Positions 51,462 to 60,558 of a stretch of 64,000 nt of DNA are shown piece by piece. The notes beneath the pieces are model-generated. The model did not search any database. It worked only from the letters and a program-made list of their open reading frames with translations, and had not been told where the DNA came from. Numbering within the stretch: position 1 is the stretch's first letter; the number at the start of each line of letters is the position of its first letter. A program made the translations under genes and the position numbers. This DNA is from JANNPJ01 sp965200525 (GTDB lineage Bacteria > Actinomycetota > Actinomycetes > Actinomycetales > Kineosporiaceae): the NCBI GenBank assembly GCA_965200525.1, contig OZ241368.1:744001-808000 (forward strand). Direction: 5' to 3'.

Positions 51462-51922
51462 TTCTTCAGGGACAGGCCGTGCCGGGTCATGATCTCGGCC
51501 ACCAGGGTCATGTCCCGCGGGCCGGGCGGCAGCCGGCTGAGGTCCTGGTAGTAGTTCTCCAGCCCGGGCGGCGAGACGACGGCCACGATCCGGGTCGTGC
51601 TGTCGAACGGGTTGTAGAACATGTGCGGCACGCCGCGCGGCATCAGCAGGGAGTCGCCCGGGCCGAGCTCGTGCTCGTCCCCGTCGAGCTCGATCTTCAC
51701 CCGGCCCTCGGTGCAGATGAACAGCTCGTCCTCCCGGGTGTGGATGTGGGTGGGCGGGCCGCCCAGGTTCGGCGGCACGACGTACTCGAACAGCGAGTAC
51801 GCGCCCTTGGTGTCGGCGCCGGTCAGCCGGACGAAGATGCCCAGTCCGATGGCTCCGACGTTGGTCCCGTCTCCGGGACGGGCCACGCGGTGCGTGGGTT
51901 GGGCGCCGGTCTCAGTGCTCAT
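51458..51922 (-). CDS. Cupin-domain protein
   Basis: A 154-aa single cupin. Motif 1 (PTHIHTREDELFICTEGRVKIEL) and motif 2 (GDSLLMPRGVPHMF) supply the metal-binding His and Glu residues. Quercetinase-like in shape. It is first in a two-gene operon with the SnoaL-like gene; substrate unknown. Confidence 0.92.
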   Translation of the reverse strand: MSTETGAQPTHRVARPGDGTNVGAIGLGIFVRLTGADTKGAYSLFEYVVPPNLGGPPTHIHTREDELFICTEGRVKIELDGDEHELGPGDSLLMPRGVPHMFYNPFDSTTRIVAVVSPPGLENYYQDLSRLPPGPRDMTLVAEIMTRHGLSLKK

Positions 51923-52010
51923 GCTCAGGTCTCCTGCCGTCGTCGGCCGCTACCGCGTGCTGGGGTCCCAGACTGCAACGGGCGCGCGGGCTCCTTGACG
52001 GACTGTCCCG

Positions 52011-52080
52011 CTCACCGGGACTGCATCTCACTTCCGGGACTGCCCTCACTTCTGGGACTGCTCTCACTTCCGGGACACGG
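52011..52080. repeat. 18-bp tandem repeats at the end of the secreted propeller gene
   Basis: Three 18-bp units of the type CTCACTTCCGGGACTGCC (52027-52044, 52045-52062, 52063-52080) follow a degenerate 16-bp unit (52011-52026). The last unit contains the TGA of the leftward gene 52064-54406. Slippage here could change the length of that gene's 3' region. Confidence 0.75.
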
Positions 52081-54406
52081 CGTCGATCTCCACCGTGCCG
52101 GTGACCCGGCCGACCAGCGACCCGTCGCCGTCCGCGGCGGTGCCGGTCAGCTCCCACCGGTACACCCCGATTCGCGGTCCGGCACCGCTGTCGCTGCGCC
52201 CGTCCCAGGTCAGGCCACGCACACTGCCGTCCGGAGCGGTGGTGTCGAGCACCCGGACGAGGTGCCCGTCCTTGGCCGAGGTGATCCGTAACCAGGCCCG
52301 GGACAGCGGCTTGGTGACGTCGAACTGCGCCGTCCAGGTGTCGGAGTGGTGGTCGCCGTCCGGGGTGAAGGCCAGCCGGGTCAGCGTGCCCAGCAGCCGG
52401 GGCCGGTAGGTCTGCGGGTCGAACGGCAGGGACTGCACGGTCAGCGGGCCGTTGGGGTCGAGCCCGTCGGCCGCGTACAGCTGCCGGGCCAGCCGGTGGT
52501 CGTCGAGCACCAGGCTCCGGGTCGCGCCGGCCAGGGCCACCGGGGCCGAAGTCGGATCGGTGAGATCGACCACTTGGGCCGACTTTCCGGCGACCCAGCC
52601 GAGCGTGCCCTCGCCCAGGGTGAGCCGGACCCCGCCCCCGGTGGCCGGGAGGTAGCCGGTGGCGAGCCGGCGCGTCGTCCCTGGACCCTTGACCGTGATG
52701 GTGGCCTGGTCGCAGCTGAGCCAGGCCACGGCGCCGGCCCAGGTCGAGACCGGCGGGGCGGCCGCGCAGGGCAGCGTGGCGACCGTGCGGCGGTGCCGGG
52801 TCTCGGTGTCGACCAGGTAGACCCGGGACTGCGCCGAACCGGTCTTCACGGCGTAGACCAGGCTCGAGCCGTAGAGGTCGTCGTGCTTGACCACGGCCGG
52901 CTCGGTGTAGATCACCTCTCCGTAGGGGCGGAACACGTGCCCGGAGATCAGCGAGTAGGGCCCGGACACCCGAGGCGTGCGCGACGTCATGACCGGGCGC
53001 TGCTCGACGACGGCGGTGACGGTGTTGCGGTCGACGAGTTGCCAGCGGTTCCAGTTCTCCTGGCTGCCGATCACGGCCCGCCCGCCGGAGAACGCCGTCG
53101 CCGGGCGGTACTCCCCGAGCACCCCGGCGGCCCGCGGCTTCAGCCGGGTCGGCCCGGAGAGCCTGAGCGAGCCGGCGCCGGAGACGGTCCGGCGCCATAC
53201 CGGCAGGTTGGTGGGCCCGCCCAGGGACTGGTCGATCCAGGTCAGCCGGGAACCGCTGAAGTCCCAGGCCAGGACGGGATAGCTGACGTCGGGCAGGGTC
53301 GCGACCCGGGTCACCGTGTCGCCGTCGACCCGGTAGACCCCGGCGACGGCCGGGCTGCCACCGGCCGCCGTGAAGTAGCTGCCGTCGAGCGCGACCAGAC
53401 CGGCGCTGCCCTTCGGCAGGACGACGTCGTGCGCGCTCGCCCCGGTCACCACCCGCAGCCGGGTCTGATCCGAACCGGTCACCAGATAGGCGATCTCGCC
53501 GGAGCCCGCGACCAGATGATCGACGTCGGCCCGCGCGTCGGTCTCGATGAACGAGACGGCCGCTCCACCGGTACGCGGTTGCTGGTGGATCGTCCCGGCG
53601 GCGCCGGATCGCATCGTCACCCAGGCCACGGTCTGCGGGCTCAGGGCGGCGGCCTCGATCGACTCGCTGGTGTCCAGCCGTCTCGTCACGCTCCCGCTGG
53701 TCGTGTCGATCAGGTCGAGATGGTCCGGTTCAGCGGTGTTGTCGGCGTCGTCCTCGGTCGCCATCAGGACGTCGTCGTGGTCGACGGCCAGAGCGTTCAC
53801 CCGGCGGTCCGCCAGCACCAGCAGGTCGTTGTGGACCATGCCGGTCTCGGGGTCCGACGCCACACCGGCCGGATACCGACGCAGGGTCGGCGCCAGGAAA
53901 GGGACTTCGCTGAACATGTCGGGGAACGCGAGCCAGTCGGGCCCGGTGAAACCGAACGGGATGCCGCCCAACCGGCCGTCCTCGACGTCCTCGCCGGTGA
54001 GGATGTTCATCCGGTGGACCACGCCGCTGGTGCTGTTCGACCCGCTGAACTGCCGGGCCCAGGCCAGGGTGTCACCGACGACTCCGACCAGGCCGAGCCA
54101 CGAGCGATAGCTGCTGACGTCGCGCCGGACGAGCGGGCGGGCGGTCAGGGTGCTGCCCACCGCTCCGGTGTAGATCAGGCCCTCGCCGTCCTCCTCACCG
54201 GCCGGCACGCTCTGCTCCACGGCGAAGCCGACCGAGGAAGCGCCGACCAGGGTGAGCGCCGGTTCGGCTCGATGGGCCGGCAGCGTCACCGCCCCCGATT
54301 CGACCACCGCGCCGGTCAGGGCTTCGGCCGGGCCGGCCGGCGCCGACAGGGCGAGCCCCGCCGTCACCGCGACCGCCACCCACCAGTTCGCCCGAGTCCT
54401 GCTCAT
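52064..54406 (-). CDS. Large secreted beta-propeller protein with C-terminal FlgD-like Ig domain
   Basis: A 780-aa exported protein: signal peptide (residues about 10-32, WWVAVAVTAGLALSAPAGPAEA), a beta-propeller-like body with repeated blades (VYRVDGDTVTRVATLPDV, YLVTGSDQTRLRVV), and a C-terminal FlgD-type Ig fold (about 690-780, LVRVLDTTAPDGSVRGLTWDGRSDSG). No catalytic motif is recognisable. It is probably a surface or secreted binding protein. The gene ends inside an 18-bp tandem repeat array. Confidence 0.82.
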   Translation of the reverse strand: MSRTRANWWVAVAVTAGLALSAPAGPAEALTGAVVESGAVTLPAHRAEPALTLVGASSVGFAVEQSVPAGEEDGEGLIYTGAVGSTLTARPLVRRDVSSYRSWLGLVGVVGDTLAWARQFSGSNSTSGVVHRMNILTGEDVEDGRLGGIPFGFTGPDWLAFPDMFSEVPFLAPTLRRYPAGVASDPETGMVHNDLLVLADRRVNALAVDHDDVLMATEDDADNTAEPDHLDLIDTTSGSVTRRLDTSESIEAAALSPQTVAWVTMRSGAAGTIHQQPRTGGAAVSFIETDARADVDHLVAGSGEIAYLVTGSDQTRLRVVTGASAHDVVLPKGSAGLVALDGSYFTAAGGSPAVAGVYRVDGDTVTRVATLPDVSYPVLAWDFSGSRLTWIDQSLGGPTNLPVWRRTVSGAGSLRLSGPTRLKPRAAGVLGEYRPATAFSGGRAVIGSQENWNRWQLVDRNTVTAVVEQRPVMTSRTPRVSGPYSLISGHVFRPYGEVIYTEPAVVKHDDLYGSSLVYAVKTGSAQSRVYLVDTETRHRRTVATLPCAAAPPVSTWAGAVAWLSCDQATITVKGPGTTRRLATGYLPATGGGVRLTLGEGTLGWVAGKSAQVVDLTDPTSAPVALAGATRSLVLDDHRLARQLYAADGLDPNGPLTVQSLPFDPQTYRPRLLGTLTRLAFTPDGDHHSDTWTAQFDVTKPLSRAWLRITSAKDGHLVRVLDTTAPDGSVRGLTWDGRSDSGAGPRIGVYRWELTGTAADGDGSLVGRVTGTVEIDAVSRK

Positions 54407-54541
54407 CCACCCGTCCCCCTCACCCGAGGCTCGGCGCCCAACTCTCATACCGAGTCAGCGACCCTCAGTATTCCCTCGAGTACCTCAAGTCACTAAGTGC
54501 TGGTCAGCCTAACGGCTCAGGCGATCAAGATTTTCTCTAAT

Positions 54542-54556
54542 TGACAATGATAATCA
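54542..54556. promoter_or_regulatory. Zur-box-like operator
   Basis: TGACAATGATAATCA (54542-54556) matches the 7-1-7 TGAxAATGATxxTCA form of actinobacterial Zur sites. It lies 64 bp before the zinc-binding lipoprotein gene. When zinc is sufficient, Zur would bind here and shut off the importer. Confidence 0.75.
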
Positions 54557-54619
54557 AAAGCGATCTCATCTGAACCGAACAAGCACGGAACGGGATTTCA
54601 TGGATCAAGGGAGCATCGC

Positions 54620-55561
54620 GTGACTTCGAGGTACGTCTCAGTGCTGACCGTCGCCGTCCTGGCTCTGGGGTCATCGGCCCTGGCCGGATGCAGCTCGACC
54701 GGCTCGGGCCCGGCCACCGCCGGGTCGAGCGGCGGCCGCTCGCGGGTGATCCACGTGGTCGCGGCGGAGAATTTCTGGGGCAGCATCGCCGGGCAGCTCG
54801 GCGGCACGCAGGTCGAGGTCACCAGCATCATTCACAGCCCGGACGCCGACCCGCACGACTACGAGGCAACCGCGGCCGACGGGCGGGCCATCGCCGGGGC
54901 CGACCTGACCGTGATCAACGGCGTCGGCTACGACAGCTGGGCGACCAAACTGGCGGCGGCCAGCCCCTCCCCGAAGCGGACCGATCTCACGGTCGGCGAC
55001 CTGGTCGGGGCCGAGCCCGGCGACAACCCGCACCGCTGGTACAGCCCGTCCGACGTGGCCACGGTGGTCGACGCGATCGTGGCCGGCTACATCCGGATCG
55101 ACCCGGCCGACGCAGCCTATTTCCGGCAGCAGAAAACGGTTTTCGAGACCACCGGGCTGAGCCGGTACGACGCCATCGTCGCCGAGATCAGGTCGAGGTA
55201 CTCCGGGACGCCGGTCGGGGCCTCGGAGAGCATCTTCGCCCTGATCGCGCCGTCCCTCGGGCTGAACCTGCTCACCCCGCCCGGCTTCCTGACCGCGATC
55301 AGCGAGGGCACCGACCCCACCGCGGCCGACAAGTCCACGATCGACCGCCAGATCAAGGACAAGCAGATCAAGGTCTACGTCTACAACAGCCAGAATGCCA
55401 CGCCCGACGTCCAGGCCCAGATCGCCGAGGCCACGGCAGCCGGCATCCCGGTCACCACGATCACCGAGACGATGACGCCGGCCACGGCGTCCTGGCAGCA
55501 GTGGCAGACGGCTCAGCTCGTGGCCCTGGAAGGCGCCCTGGCCCGGGCGACGGGCCGCTGA
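54620..55561 (+). CDS. znuA: Zinc/metal ABC transporter substrate-binding lipoprotein
   Basis: A 313-aa protein with a lipobox (ALAGC, near residue 24) and a cluster A-I metal-binding fold. Metal-ligand segments are HSPDADPHDYEAT and NPHRWYSPSDV; the third usual His seems to be replaced in the ASESIFALIAP segment, so the site differs from classical ZnuA. GTG start with AAGGGAG upstream. It is first in a Zur-boxed operon with ATPase and two permeases. Confidence 0.9.
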   Translation: MTSRYVSVLTVAVLALGSSALAGCSSTGSGPATAGSSGGRSRVIHVVAAENFWGSIAGQLGGTQVEVTSIIHSPDADPHDYEATAADGRAIAGADLTVINGVGYDSWATKLAAASPSPKRTDLTVGDLVGAEPGDNPHRWYSPSDVATVVDAIVAGYIRIDPADAAYFRQQKTVFETTGLSRYDAIVAEIRSRYSGTPVGASESIFALIAPSLGLNLLTPPGFLTAISEGTDPTAADKSTIDRQIKDKQIKVYVYNSQNATPDVQAQIAEATAAGIPVTTITETMTPATASWQQWQTAQLVALEGALARATGR

Positions 55562-55563
55562 GC

Positions 55564-56367
55564 GTGACCGGCCGCCCCGTGGTCGAGCTGACCGGCGCCT
55601 CGGCCCGGGCCGGGGGCCGGATCGTCTGGAGCGGCGTCGATCTCGTGGTGTCGGAGGGCGAGTTCGTGTCGGTGCTCGGGCCCAACGGCGCCGGCAAGTC
55701 CACCCTGATCAAGGCCCTGCTCGGGCTGGTTCCGCTGTCCGAGGGATCGCTGCGGGTCCTCGGCCGGCCCGCCCGCCGGGGCAATGCCGAGATCGGATAC
55801 CTGCCTCAGCGGCGCAGTTTCGACGCCTCGGTGCGGATCCGAGGGGTGGACGTCGTCCGGCTGGGGCTGGACGGTCATCGCTGGGGCGTTCCTCTGCCGG
55901 GCGCCCACCGCTGGTCGACCCGGGCCCGGCAGGCCCGGGATCGGGTGGCTGAGGTGATCGATCTGGTCGGCGCGACCGGCTACGCCCACCGCCCGATCGG
56001 AGCGCTGTCCGGGGGCGAGCAGCAACGCCTGCTGATCGCCCAGGCCCTCGCCGCCGGCCCGCGACTGCTCCTCCTGGACGAACCGCTGGACAGCCTCGAC
56101 CTGCCCAACCAGGTCTCGATCGCCGCCCTGCTGGCCCAGATCTGTGCTGGTCAGGGGGCCGACCAGGGGGTGGCCGTGGTGATGGTCGCGCACGACGTCA
56201 ACCCGATCCTGGCGTTTCTGAACCGGGTGGTCTACATCGCGAATGGTGGGGTCGCTGCCGGCACCCCGGCCGAGGTGATCACCGGCGCGACCCTCAGCCG
56301 CCTGTACGGGACCCCGATCGAGGTGCTGTCCACCTCGGACGGCCGGCTGGTGGTGGTCCCCTCGTGA
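55564..56367 (+). CDS. znuC: Zinc ABC transporter ATP-binding protein
   Basis: A 267-aa ATPase starting GTG 55564, 2 bp after the preceding stop. Walker A GPNGAGKST, signature LSGGEQQRLLIAQAL, Walker B LLLLDEP with D-loop SLDLP, and H-loop AHD. It powers uptake of zinc. An atypical insert (GVPLPGAHRWSTRARQARD) lies between the Q-loop and signature. GTGA overlap with the permease gene follows. Confidence 0.92.
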   Translation: MTGRPVVELTGASARAGGRIVWSGVDLVVSEGEFVSVLGPNGAGKSTLIKALLGLVPLSEGSLRVLGRPARRGNAEIGYLPQRRSFDASVRIRGVDVVRLGLDGHRWGVPLPGAHRWSTRARQARDRVAEVIDLVGATGYAHRPIGALSGGEQQRLLIAQALAAGPRLLLLDEPLDSLDLPNQVSIAALLAQICAGQGADQGVAVVMVAHDVNPILAFLNRVVYIANGGVAAGTPAEVITGATLSRLYGTPIEVLSTSDGRLVVVPS

Positions 56368-57212
56368 TCGGCGTCCTGAATCAACTGTTCGAATATCCGT
56401 TCATGGTGAACGCTTTTCGGGCCGGAACGATCGTCTCCGTGCTGGCCGGTCCGGTCGGCTGGTTCATGGTGCTGCGCCGCCAGACCTTCGCCGGGCACAC
56501 CCTGGCCGTGGTCGGCTTTCCCGGCGGGGCGGGCGCCGTACTGCTCGGGCTCAGCGCCACCTACGGGCTGTTCGCCTTCGCCTTCGCCGCGGCCGGGCTG
56601 ATCGCACTGCGGCCGGGCGCCGCAACCGCCTCTTCATCCACCGGCCCGCAGTCGGCGGTCATCGGTACGGTTCAGGCCTTCGCCCTGGCCGCCGGATTCC
56701 TGTTCGCGAACCTCTACGGCGGTTTTCTGGGTGGCGCCAATGGGCTGCTGTTCGGCAGCTTCCTCGGGATCACCACCGGGCAGGTGACGGTTCTGCTGCT
56801 GGTCGCCGGCATCACCCTGCTCCTGCTGGCCGGGCTGAGCCGCCCACTACTGTTCGCCTCAATCGACCCGCTGGTGGCCGCCGCCCGCGGGGTTCCGGTG
56901 CGGATGCTGTCGGTGGCCTACCTGATCCTGCTGGCGGCCGCCGCCGCGGAGGCCGGCACGATCACCGGAACCCTTTTGGTGTTCGCCCTATTGGTGATTC
57001 CGGCCGCCACCGCCCAGCGGCTGACCGCGCGCCCGGCCCGGGGGGCGCTGATCGCCGTCGTCCTGGCTCTTTTGGTGACCTGGGCATCGCTGACGATCGC
57101 CTACTTCTCCAGCTACCCCATCGGATTCTTTCTGACATCAACAGCTTTCGGCGTCTACGTCCTGGTTGTCGGTGCGCAGAACCTGGCCCGTCTGAGCCGG
57201 GTGACTCGATGA
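56364..57212 (+). CDS. znuB: Zinc ABC transporter permease, first of two
   Basis: A 282-aa permease with about 8 helices of the ABC-3 family: VLAGPVGWFMVLRRQTFAGHTLAVVGFPGGAG is the typical N-terminal region and GVPVRMLSVAYLILLAAAAAEA the later signature. GTG overlaps the ATPase stop. It probably forms a heterodimer with the next gene. Confidence 0.92.
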   Translation: MIGVLNQLFEYPFMVNAFRAGTIVSVLAGPVGWFMVLRRQTFAGHTLAVVGFPGGAGAVLLGLSATYGLFAFAFAAAGLIALRPGAATASSSTGPQSAVIGTVQAFALAAGFLFANLYGGFLGGANGLLFGSFLGITTGQVTVLLLVAGITLLLLAGLSRPLLFASIDPLVAAARGVPVRMLSVAYLILLAAAAAEAGTITGTLLVFALLVIPAATAQRLTARPARGALIAVVLALLVTWASLTIAYFSSYPIGFFLTSTAFGVYVLVVGAQNLARLSRVTR

Positions 57213-58090
57213 CCGGTCACCCGTTCCTCGACCACGCCTTCCTCGGCGGCGTCCCGATCGCGGCACTGTGCGGCATGGTCGGTTGGTTCATGGTGCTGCG
57301 CAGGCAGATCTTCACCGCCGACGCGCTGAGTCACGTCGCGTTCACCGGCGCCCTGGGCGCCCTCGCGCTCGGGCTCGACGCCCGGGTCGGGCTTTTCGCC
57401 GCCACCCTGGTGATCGCCGTGGTACTAGGGGGGCTCGGCCAGCGAGGGCAGCGCGACGACGTGGTCACCGGAGCCGTGTTCGCCTGGGTGCTGGGTCTCG
57501 GCGTCCTGGCGCTGTCGATCTACACCTCGAGCATCAGGGCCACGGCCAACGGGGCGGCCGGGGTCAACGTGCTGTTCGGGTCGATCTTCGGCCTCAGCGC
57601 GGCCACCGCCCGCACCGCGGCCGTCATCGCCGTGGCCCTGCTGGTGCTCCTGGTGGCGATCAGCCGGCCGTTGTTGTTCAGCAGCCTCGACGAGGCCGTG
57701 GCGGGGGCCCGCCGGGTGCCGGCCACCGCCCTGGGCCTGGTCTTCCTACTGATCGCCGGGGCGAGCACGGCCGAGGCCGGGCAGGCGGTCGGGGCGATGC
57801 TGCTGCTCGGACTGCTCGCGGCCCCGGCCGGGGCCGCGCACCGGCTCACCAGCCGCCCCTACGTTGGGATGGCGCTCTCCGGCGCACTGTCGACGTCCGC
57901 CATGATTGTCGGGCTGAGCAGCAGCTATCTGCTGCCGCACGTTCCGCCGAGCTTCTCGATCCTGGCGACGGCGACCCTGATCTACGGCCTCACGCTCCTT
58001 CCCCGGCCGCGAGTACTGACGGCCCGGCTCAGGTCGCCGGCACGGTGTGCGGGTAAAACAGGCCGGGGTCGGCCGACAGCGACGCCTTGA
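57209..58090 (+). CDS. Zinc ABC transporter permease, second of two
   Basis: A 293-aa ABC-3 permease, homologous to the preceding one (GMVGWFMVLRRQIFTADALSHVAFTGALGA; RVPATALGLVFLLIAGASTAEA). ATGA overlap with the first permease. Two distinct permeases replace the usual ZnuB homodimer. Its last 62 bp overlap the 3' end of the convergent SDR, encoding a basic tail (RSPARCAGKTGRGRP). Confidence 0.9.
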   Translation: MTGHPFLDHAFLGGVPIAALCGMVGWFMVLRRQIFTADALSHVAFTGALGALALGLDARVGLFAATLVIAVVLGGLGQRGQRDDVVTGAVFAWVLGLGVLALSIYTSSIRATANGAAGVNVLFGSIFGLSAATARTAAVIAVALLVLLVAISRPLLFSSLDEAVAGARRVPATALGLVFLLIAGASTAEAGQAVGAMLLLGLLAAPAGAAHRLTSRPYVGMALSGALSTSAMIVGLSSSYLLPHVPPSFSILATATLIYGLTLLPRPRVLTARLRSPARCAGKTGRGRPTATP

Positions 58091-58745
58091 CGTGGGCGCT
58101 CCAGTCGTCGACGACGACCTCGATCCGGCCGGCCTCGACTCCGGCCAGGCCGGCCCGGGCGACGTCCACCGGGTCGATGAGCGGGCCCTCGTAGCCACTG
58201 CCGGCGATGATGTCGGTGTCGGCCGCACCCAGGTGAAGGCCGGTGACCAGCGTGCCCTGGCCGACCAGCTCGAGCCGGATGCCGTTGGTCAGGCTCCACT
58301 CGGCCGCCTTGGCCGCACTGTAGGCATTGGTCCCGTCGTAGGAGAACCAGGACAGCGCCGACAGCACGTTCAGGATCGCGCCGCCGCCGTTGCCGGCCAG
58401 CACCGGGGCGAAGGCTCGCACCACGGCGAGCGTGCCGTAGTAGTGGGTGTCCATCTCCAGGCGGATGGTGTTCAGATTGCCGTTGATCAGATTGGTGTTG
58501 GTCGAGATGCCGGCGTTGTTGACCAGCAACGTGACGTCGCCGGCCGCCTTGGCGGCGGCCGAGACTGACGCCGGGTCGGTGATGTCCAGAGCCAGCACCT
58601 CCGGCCCGAGCAGGTCGACCAGCTCAGGACGGCGGGCAGTGGCGTAGACCTTGCTCGCGCCCTGCTCGAGCAACTGCTCGACGAACCGGCGGCCGATCCC
58701 GCGGTTGGCTCCGGTGACTAGGGCAACCGAACCGGCGATCTTCAT
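58029..58745 (-). CDS. Short-chain dehydrogenase/reductase
   Basis: A 238-aa SDR: TGANRGIG, NNAG, LSALSWFSYDG with catalytic Ser region and YSAAK. Missing or short C-terminal substrate loop compared with most SDRs. Divergent from an AraC regulator (58940-59917), which probably controls it. Convergent overlap of 62 bp with the zinc permease. Confidence 0.9.
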   Translation of the reverse strand: MKIAGSVALVTGANRGIGRRFVEQLLEQGASKVYATARRPELVDLLGPEVLALDITDPASVSAAAKAAGDVTLLVNNAGISTNTNLINGNLNTIRLEMDTHYYGTLAVVRAFAPVLAGNGGGAILNVLSALSWFSYDGTNAYSAAKAAEWSLTNGIRLELVGQGTLVTGLHLGAADTDIIAGSGYEGPLIDPVDVARAGLAGVEAGRIEVVVDDWSAHVKASLSADPGLFYPHTVPAT

Positions 58746-58939
58746 GTGGGGCTCCTTCGCAGGCGACAGGCCATCTGGTGGCCGCTTCGTGACTTGTAGA
58801 GCGTATGAAGCGGAGAACTATCCGGTCGATGCCTGATCTGGTCACCTGAATATCCGTTTGACTCATTCAAGCCTGCCAAATGGGCTTGCCGGTTGCCGGA
58901 CCGCTCGACCAGAGACATCCGGGTCGCTACCGTCGAACC

Positions 58940-59917
58940 ATGGATCTCTTGGCGGATGTACTGGCCGTCGCCGGGGTACGCGGCACGCTCGGGGCACGAA
59001 TCGAGGCCGCCGGGGCCTGGGGAATCTCTTGGGACGACATCCCGGGGGCCGCCTTCTACGCCGTCACCGCAGGCACCGCATGGCTGCGGCTCCCGGGCCA
59101 CTCGCCCCGGCAATTGATGCCCGGGGACGTCGTGCTGTTGCCGACCGGTATGGGCCACCGCCTGAGCAGCGAGCCGGACTCGGTGGTCGCCTCCTGCGAT
59201 TCCGGAGCGGCCGAGCGAGCCCGGATCGAGGGCGCCATCCTGCACTTCGGCTCCGGTGAGGTCCAGACCCATTTGCTTGGCGCGGCCTACGAGCACGACC
59301 CAGCCGTGTCGACCCAGGTACTCGCCCTGCTGCCGGAGGTGGTGCACATTCGCGCCGACAACGGCGGCAGTTGCCTCGACGACACCGTTCGGCTGCTGGC
59401 CCGGGAACTGGCCTACCCGCAGATCGCGACCGCGGTCGTGCTGAACAGCCTGGTCGACATTCTGCTGGTGCAGTTGCTGCGGGTCTGGTTGGCGGCCCGG
59501 CCGGCCGAGATCGAAGGCTCCTGGCTCGGAGTGCTGAACGACCCCCTGCTGAGCGTCGCGATGGCGAAACTGCATCAGGATCCGGCTCGGGCCTGGACCA
59601 CCGAACTCCTGGCCAGCGAGATGTCGGTGTCGAGGGCCACGCTCTCGCGACGGTTCCAGAGCGTGGCCGGGCAGAGCCCCGGCAGCTACCTGACCAACTG
59701 GCGGATGGATCTTGCCTCGGTCCGCTTGCGCGACACCGAGGACACCCTGGAGACGATCGCCCACGCCGTCGGCTACACGTCGGTGTACGCCTTCAGCCGG
59801 GCGTTCAAGCGAGCCCGAGCAGAGGCGCCCGGGCAGTACCGGATCATCGCCAGAACCAGAACCTCCATCCCGGAGGCAGTGGTGACCTCAGGACAGATCA
59901 CCGCGCTGCCGGCCTGA
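58940..59917 (+). CDS. AraC-family transcriptional regulator, cupin-type sensor
   Basis: A 325-aa regulator: cupin_6-like N-terminal sensor (residues about 10-195; WGISWDDIPGAAFYAVTAGTAWLRLPG) and C-terminal double helix-turn-helix (about 215-310; LLASEMSVSRATLSRRFQSVAGQSPGSYLTNWRM, IAHAVGYTSVYAFSRAFKR). ATG at 58940. It is divergent from the SDR at 58029-58745 and should activate or repress it in response to an unknown small molecule. Confidence 0.92.
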   Translation: MDLLADVLAVAGVRGTLGARIEAAGAWGISWDDIPGAAFYAVTAGTAWLRLPGHSPRQLMPGDVVLLPTGMGHRLSSEPDSVVASCDSGAAERARIEGAILHFGSGEVQTHLLGAAYEHDPAVSTQVLALLPEVVHIRADNGGSCLDDTVRLLARELAYPQIATAVVLNSLVDILLVQLLRVWLAARPAEIEGSWLGVLNDPLLSVAMAKLHQDPARAWTTELLASEMSVSRATLSRRFQSVAGQSPGSYLTNWRMDLASVRLRDTEDTLETIAHAVGYTSVYAFSRAFKRARAEAPGQYRIIARTRTSIPEAVVTSGQITALPA

Positions 59918-60169
59918 GCCGGCTTCGGGCGACAGATGCAGGCCTGGCATCAGCGCTCGGGTTCGACCTCAGTCCGAGACCCCGGCACATGCCGGCCGGC
60001 TGACGCCATCCTCTCCTCACGCAGTCACCCGATCCTTGTGCTTCCTGTGAGACAGACCCTCCACGCCCGCGACAGCCCACAACCACCGCGATGTGTCCTG
60101 ATTCGTCGATTTCGAAACTTTTGTCCAGTCGGTGCAGGCACGTCACCAGAAGCGTGCTGGTCAGAGCCA

Positions 60170-60196
60170 GTTGGTGCAGTGGGTGCAGTTGGCGCA
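60170..60196 (+). repeat. 9-bp tandem repeat cluster A (GTTGGTGCA type, 3 units)
   Basis: GTTGGTGCA, GTGGGTGCA and GTTGGCGCA are consecutive 9-bp units, which read Val-Gly-Ala in one frame. The cluster is flanked by an 8-bp dyad (CCAGTTGG/CCAACTGG) around 60168-60222. Confidence 0.65.
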
Positions 60197-60440
60197 AGGG
60201 CGCCGCCTCGTGCTCCAACTGGGTCGCACCCTGGCTGTCCAGGCCACCACAAGTGCCACCCTCCCGCTGTGGGCGAACCGAACACCCTGACCCTGCGGAC
60301 GCCCCCGACCATCGCGCACGCGGTGCACGAGCCCAGGAAACTGCAGCTCAGAACGAGGTTGGCGCTGATGCTGGCCACTGAGCACCACTGCGCCGGGCCC
60401 GGAGAACGGTGACAGCGGCGGGGACTCCCGCGAGCGCCTC

Positions 60441-60467
60441 GGCTCCCACTGCACCAACCGCACCGAC
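60441..60467 (-). repeat. 9-bp repeat cluster C (inverted copy)
   Basis: On the minus strand, GTCGGTGCG, GTTGGTGCA and GTGGGAGCC repeat the same unit as cluster A, so this copy is inverted relative to A and B. Confidence 0.6.
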
Positions 60468-60514
60468 TGGCGCATCACGACCCTGTGCAGGCATCAGAAC
60501 CCAGGTCAACGCCA

Positions 60515-60558
60515 GTTGGTGCAGTCGGAGCAGAGCATGCGCCCCCGGCTGCACCAAC
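60515..60558 (+). repeat. 9-bp repeat cluster B with hairpin
   Basis: GTTGGTGCA (60515-60523) and GTCGGAGCA (60524-60532) form another short array. The segment GTTGGTGCAG (60515-60524) and CTGCACCAAC (60549-60558) are perfect reverse complements, with a 24-nt loop. Confidence 0.65.

Noticed and set aside
51912..53198. A 428-aa minus-strand frame with RAVPEV repeats
   Set aside because: The long signal-peptide-bearing frame at 52064-54406 on the same strand explains this DNA; the repeats are the 18-bp array read in another frame.
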